Below are positions 55,501-61,500 of a stretch of DNA of 64,000 bases, piece by piece; positions within the stretch are counted from its first letter, which is position 1; the number at the start of each line of letters is the position of its first letter. The notes under the pieces are model-generated. The model did no database searches. It was given only the letters and a program-made list of their open reading frames with translations, and had not been told where the DNA came from. The position numbers were made by a program, and so were the translations under genes. Where the stretch lies: the NCBI GenBank assembly GCA_037893245.1, contig JBAIAA010000544.1, positions 682,001 through 746,000 of the forward strand, given 5' to 3'. The stretch is from Crossaster papposus. Lineage: Eukaryota; Echinodermata; Asteroidea; Velatida; Solasteridae.

Positions 55501-58500
55501 TCTTTTGAAGTAGGTCAAAGGTCGTTTAGGGGTCATTTAAGTGTTCACTTTAAACTTGTTTCTAAAGATTTTAATTCTAAAAGTACTGATTATTCCATAA
55601 CCCTCTGGGCATGTGAAAAATAATAATGAAAATATAATTGAGCACAAATAGGGTTAATCAATTGAAGGGCAATTCCACGGTTAGTTACGTTACATTTTTG
55701 CAAGTTACAATATCTTATTTGACTTTTACATCAAGATGTGTGAGTTTCGAGTCCCAGTTAAGTTACCATAAGTACATCTTACCTACGGTAGGTCTACTAT
55801 ACAGTAAAGAATATAACTATTTCAACATAACTGGAGATGTGATATTACTTTTAATGTCGGTTAATTATGTTACAAAAACAGGACATGAATACAAATGTAA
55901 TGTTTTTGCATAAATGATTTCCTCAAATGAGATATACATGTACCTGAAACAAAGTGCCATATTTATATTACTACTTGCTTGATGGGAAATGTTTTAGCAG
56001 ATAATTGTTTACAACAAGTCTCTTTATTTTGACGCAAGACAAACAAATTATAGTCAGTTACGCTACAGTTAGTTACGTTACGGTTTGTCTGCCCATCTTT
56101 GGTTCCAGTTTAAACATACACAACATGCACAGACGATGTGCCCTCTGTTTACATCTGTATTCAAATGTGCCTGGCAGTATGCGCACGCATCATGTTTTAC
56201 ATAAATTTGGTTAAGAGATGAGGTTACATCAGAGGTTACATAATTCAAAGGCTATCTGACCTGCGACGTCACTCTTTAAGCAAATTTTATGTAAAACACG
56301 ATGTGTGCGCATACTGCCGGGCACATTTGAATACAGATGTAAACACGTGACATCAGAGGACACATCATCTATAAGAAACTAATAATCAAACAAAAAAAGC
56401 TCTTTTGGCACAAAATTTGAACCTTTTGCTCCGTCTTAAAAACAAGAACTCACAAAAACACTCACGTTTTGAATGTTAAAAGTACATGTAGGTGCCACAA
56501 TAAGTACCAAAAATCCATGTTTTTAGCAAAGAAACAATTTTGTTTCACTTAAAATCTTGCATTCAATCTTACTGTCACACTACTCAAATGAAAGATCTTG
56601 TTGTCTTCTTTAATTTGATTCCAAACTTCTTGTTGTGATGCTTGTAGTTGTGATGCTAGTATATGATAAAGCTTGCGTTTAACCAGTTCGCGCCGGATGA
56701 CAAATATAAATGCAAAGTTTTCCCCAGATTCAAAACGGATGACGCATAAACACGCCACGAGCAAGGCCGGAAATGCGTGGGTGTGCTTTCCGGTACTGGC
56801 GGCCTGAACCTGCGTCGGCTCGGTTTTGTTAAAATAATCCCGGCGCAATTGTTAACAGCTTTTGAGCCGGAAGTCTTCAATTATTCGATTGCATTTCTTT
56901 ACCGAGTTCAAAATTCTTGTGTTTCAGGCATAAATTTCAAACAAACGACAAGATTAAAGTATACATTAATTACATTTTCTCTTACAACTAACAGGCTATC
57001 AAGTCCGCTGAACGCAAAACGAAGCAAGCCTTGAAAGACGTTGCAACAGTCGCAAGTATCAACAAGACAAGGAAGACATACTGGTAAGAAACCGATATTT
57101 GAAAATTATTCATCATTTTTTAATTGTTGTCACTTTGCCGTTACTTAATGAGTGGCCAAAAAAAAGAGGAGCTAAGAAAATGTAAAGACTTCTAAAAAAC
57201 TAGAGGAAATTTGTAAATAGTTAGTGTTATAATGACCAAAATGTCACGTTTATATCTTTAGAGTTTCTAACAAACATGCAAGAAACCTTCTTCACGTAGT
57301 TGTACTCTCCGTCTCATTGGCTGCCAAACCTCACAGAAAGAATGTAATATCCTGTATTTCCTAACAAAATTTGAAATGTTTCCCAGTCCCAGTCTTTTCA
57401 ACATTTGTGCACTGATTGACCTTCATTGAGATGATATATGAAGAAAAAGTAGCATCAGGTTGCAACATTCTTTCCTTTTCGGCCATTTAACAACAGTAAA
57501 AGTCTTGTAACCAAACAAAAAATCATCAGTGTATTTGTTCACTGGCAAAGTTTTGTTTCAGAAAAAGTGGACGATTAGTTATATTTAAAGAGCCCATGCA
57601 ATGTAATCTTTGTAATACAATCCTTGAAAATGCCATTTTGTGTCCCATCTAAAGGTAGGATACACCATTGGTAATTGCTTGAATTATCATTTTGCTGATC
57701 TGAACGTTGAGTCTTCTAACTCGCCTGTTTTTTTCTTCTCAGAACCACACATCTTTTGGAAAGAGAATATGTGACCGACTCCAGAAAAAAGTGTGTTATG
57801 TCACGCTATGCATTATCATGTAATAGCTCGTTCAATGTTGAAAGGGTCTAATGAGGGTGAACATTTCATCAAAAAGGGATTTTCATTTTTTGCCATGAAT
57901 GACATCTTTAACCAGTTCGCGCCAGGATTATTTTAACATCAACAAGCCGACGCGCGGGATTATTTTTAACGAAACCCGATCCGAGGCGTGTTCAGGCCTT
58001 TCTCATGACGTGTATATGCGTCATCCGTTTCGAAAAAGGGGAAAACTTTGCGTTTATATACATCATCCTTTTGCGAACTGGTTAATACCTAAAGTTTTAG
58101 GTTTCATTCACAGAAATGTTGATTTTGATGAGCCAACTAATTCAAAGCCTGTTTTCTCAGTTGTGAAATTTGAACTCCAAGGAAGTAATCAATAGGCAAA
58201 CTCTCCAGAACTCTAGAACGGGAGGGGCTATATAAGCTGTATTATACCAAATAAAAGCTTGCATTGTGGGCTTTCCAACCATGTACCGGTATAAACTCAA
58301 TTTCGTTTCATTTTTGTGGAGTAAGTCGCATATTCCACATGATTTCTTCGCAGACCTTTACTAGTACAGACTGCCACCATGCAAAGTTTAAAATCTTACT
58401 TTGTAATTTAGTTTTTTTGTTTGTGTAGGTTTGAAAAGTTTTATTGGTTCATAAGCTCGGAGAACTACCTTATCATAGCTGGACGAGACCAACAACAAAA

Positions 58501-61500
58501 CGAAATAGTCGTCAAGAAATATCTATCACAAGGTAATATAAAAAAAGTCAATAATAATTAAAAGAACAATTGTGACCTACTCCAACGAAACCCGGACAAA
58601 GTTGAACATTTTCGATTTTCGATTTTGCTTTTTTCAAATTCTCCAAGTTCTCGGCTTTGAAATGTATGTATCATTAATCATTTACATATACTCTTACCCT
58701 ATCTCCCCTGGTGGAAGGATTTAGTGATAAAACCCTGACACCTAATTATGAGATAAACAGCTTTGAAGTTCAGAAAAGCCTATTATTTCTATACACCATT
58801 GTTTCTTAATTGACAAAAAAAAACACTTCTGGGTGACGAATTATGTTTAAATTTGGGGAGATTGTGGATTAATAGTTTGTGATTTAGAAAAACCCAAAAC
58901 CTCAAAATGGTAAAATCAACCCCGAAAAAAGTTCATAAGTACAATGTAATAAAACACATTGTGCGACTTTTTCCAGGTCACAATTACATTGTGTCAAACA
59001 ATTCCCGGATAGGTTTTATTTTTCGTATTTGCTGTTCTTCTTTTAACATTCTGTAAATCTTGGACAAAATTTAGGACAAACTTGGAATAACAGATATACA
59101 TGTAGCAACAGAACTCGCATCTATTTTCATGTTAGAATGCTTTGCACACCATGATAAATCTGATTGATTGTTTTAACTGATTTATGCATTTATAATAAAC
59201 AATTTAGAGAATAAATGTGTGTTTGGGAGTTTATTAAATGACGGATGATGCTTAAATATGTCACAAGCAAGGCCGGAAATGTCTGTCAGCAGCGGGCAGG
59301 GCCGAAAAGTGCGTGGGTGTGCTTTCCGGTACCATCGGCCTGAACCCGCCTCGCATCAAGTTTCGTTAAAAATAATCACGCGCCTCGGCTCGGTGATGTT
59401 AAAATAATCCCGGCGCGAACTGGTTAAGACAGGCCATGTGACAGACTCTCGACAAATGGGAATGGATAAACTGTCGTGGGTATTTATGATTATGAGTCAA
59501 GATGGACTGAAGTTTTGTTTGTTGTAAAACGGGTTAAAGGGATCGTATACGTTTGGTAATTAGAACCCACTGTTTGTTTCAATCCTATATAGTTATAGAT
59601 ATACATGTATACCATAAAACTAACCTGTACAAATTTCATTTCAAAAGGTGGTAGCAATTTAGAGATATTGCCGAAAATCTGGAGTGGTTATGTCCACGCA
59701 GGAAAAATAATCTGCATTGGAATACACAATCTGAGAAACGTCACTGCAGTAATGCTTCTCAGATTCAAATTTGTTGGGATAAAAAGTGATATCTTTTTCC
59801 ATAACCGCAGTACTTCAAAGTGAAAAGTTTCTAAAAATGCATTATACTATCCAAAGCTGCTGTACTTCTTACCAAATAAGTTGTTATTGCCATTCACTTT
59901 TTGAGTACAAATGTAATTACCAAACGTATACGATCCCTTTAAATAAAAACAATTTGAGATTTGGGACTTTATTTATTTATTTCTTAGTGTGCAATTGTAT
60001 TGGCAGGTGACATATACGTGCATGCAGACCTTCACGGAGCCAGTAGCGTGATTGTCAAGAATCCTACTGGTGGACTGGTACCCCCAATAACGCTGCAAGA
60101 AGCTGGCGTCATGGCCATATGCTACAGTGTGGCATGGGATGCTAAGGTGGTTACCAGTGCGTGGTGGGTGCACCACGATCAGGTGAGACTTGCTGGCGTA
60201 TTTTTTGTACATTTGTTTTACTCTGTTGTGGGTTTGGAAACTCGCATTTTACGAAGGCCCAGTGTAGTTATTGTTCTGATTGCCAAGGACCACTTGCTTT
60301 GCACAATAGCATACACCATGGTTTCCCCATTGAAGGGGGTGATGTGATGAGTGTACAATGATTAAGTGCCCACATTAATTTGTATATGGGCATATATCTA
60401 CCAATATCAGTGCTCAATGCACTATATAATTATTACCCCTGTTTATCAGGCCATGCGCTCAATCATCAGGCGGTTACACTGAAGACAAAAACAAATGTCA
60501 ACTTTAAAAAAAAAAAATTATATAATTTCTTGAACCTGAATTGTATGGTGAACTATTTATGTTTTTATATTGTGTGATTTTTATGTGATTATAAGGTTTT
60601 TTTTAAAATTAATTTGTTGTTGTTTTTCAATCTTTAAAAAAGAAATATCTTAAATTGTTAAGGATTTGTCACTATTTTCAACAGACGGAATATAGAATTT
60701 CATGTTTTTAGTCATAATGGATAAATTAATGTTCAGTAGTCCGTGCTTTTTTAAAATGTGGATTTTCTTTTCCGAACGAATTGTACTGTACACGAATAAT
60801 GTTGTTGATTTTTTGTTTACATTGTTAAAAAGTGTTTTTTTCATTTAGCCAATTGCGCACTCCAGTTTAGTCGTGCATACTGGGATCCCCAACAAATTAG
60901 GAGCAGGACCCTCCTAATTTAAAGTTTGATTTTAATTAATTAATTACTCGCCATTATCCGATCTTTTCATGGGATGTCTCATTCGAAAGCTCATAACAAA
61001 TACAATGTTATAAAATTATCAATTTAACATGAAATTATATTTTTCAGGGTGCAACCTCCTAAAAGCACGAACACACTAACTTTAATTTAATAATTATGGT
61101 CATAGGAATTAAGTAATTGACAAGACTTTTGGTTCTCTTTCATGCAGGTTTCTAAAACGGCTCCAACTGGTGAATACCTCGGAACTGGTAGTTTTATGAT
61201 AAGAGGTGAGTTAAATAAAGTATTTATTTATAAATAAAATTGTTCATTGATATTATTGACGAATAAGTACAATTAGTTTCAAGTAAAAAGCCTCTTTGTA
61301 GAGGTTAAAATAATATAAAAACCTGATGAGACCAAAACGTACATGGGCCACTTTTATGAAGCTGTTAAACACAACAATTTTAACATTCCTTCTTGGCAAA
61401 AACAGGGTTAAAGACCAAATTTTAAGGTGCTGTATATTGATTGATATTCAGCTCGTTTTTGCTTAGCATGAAAAGCACTCAGAGTTTTGGCTGGTAACCT

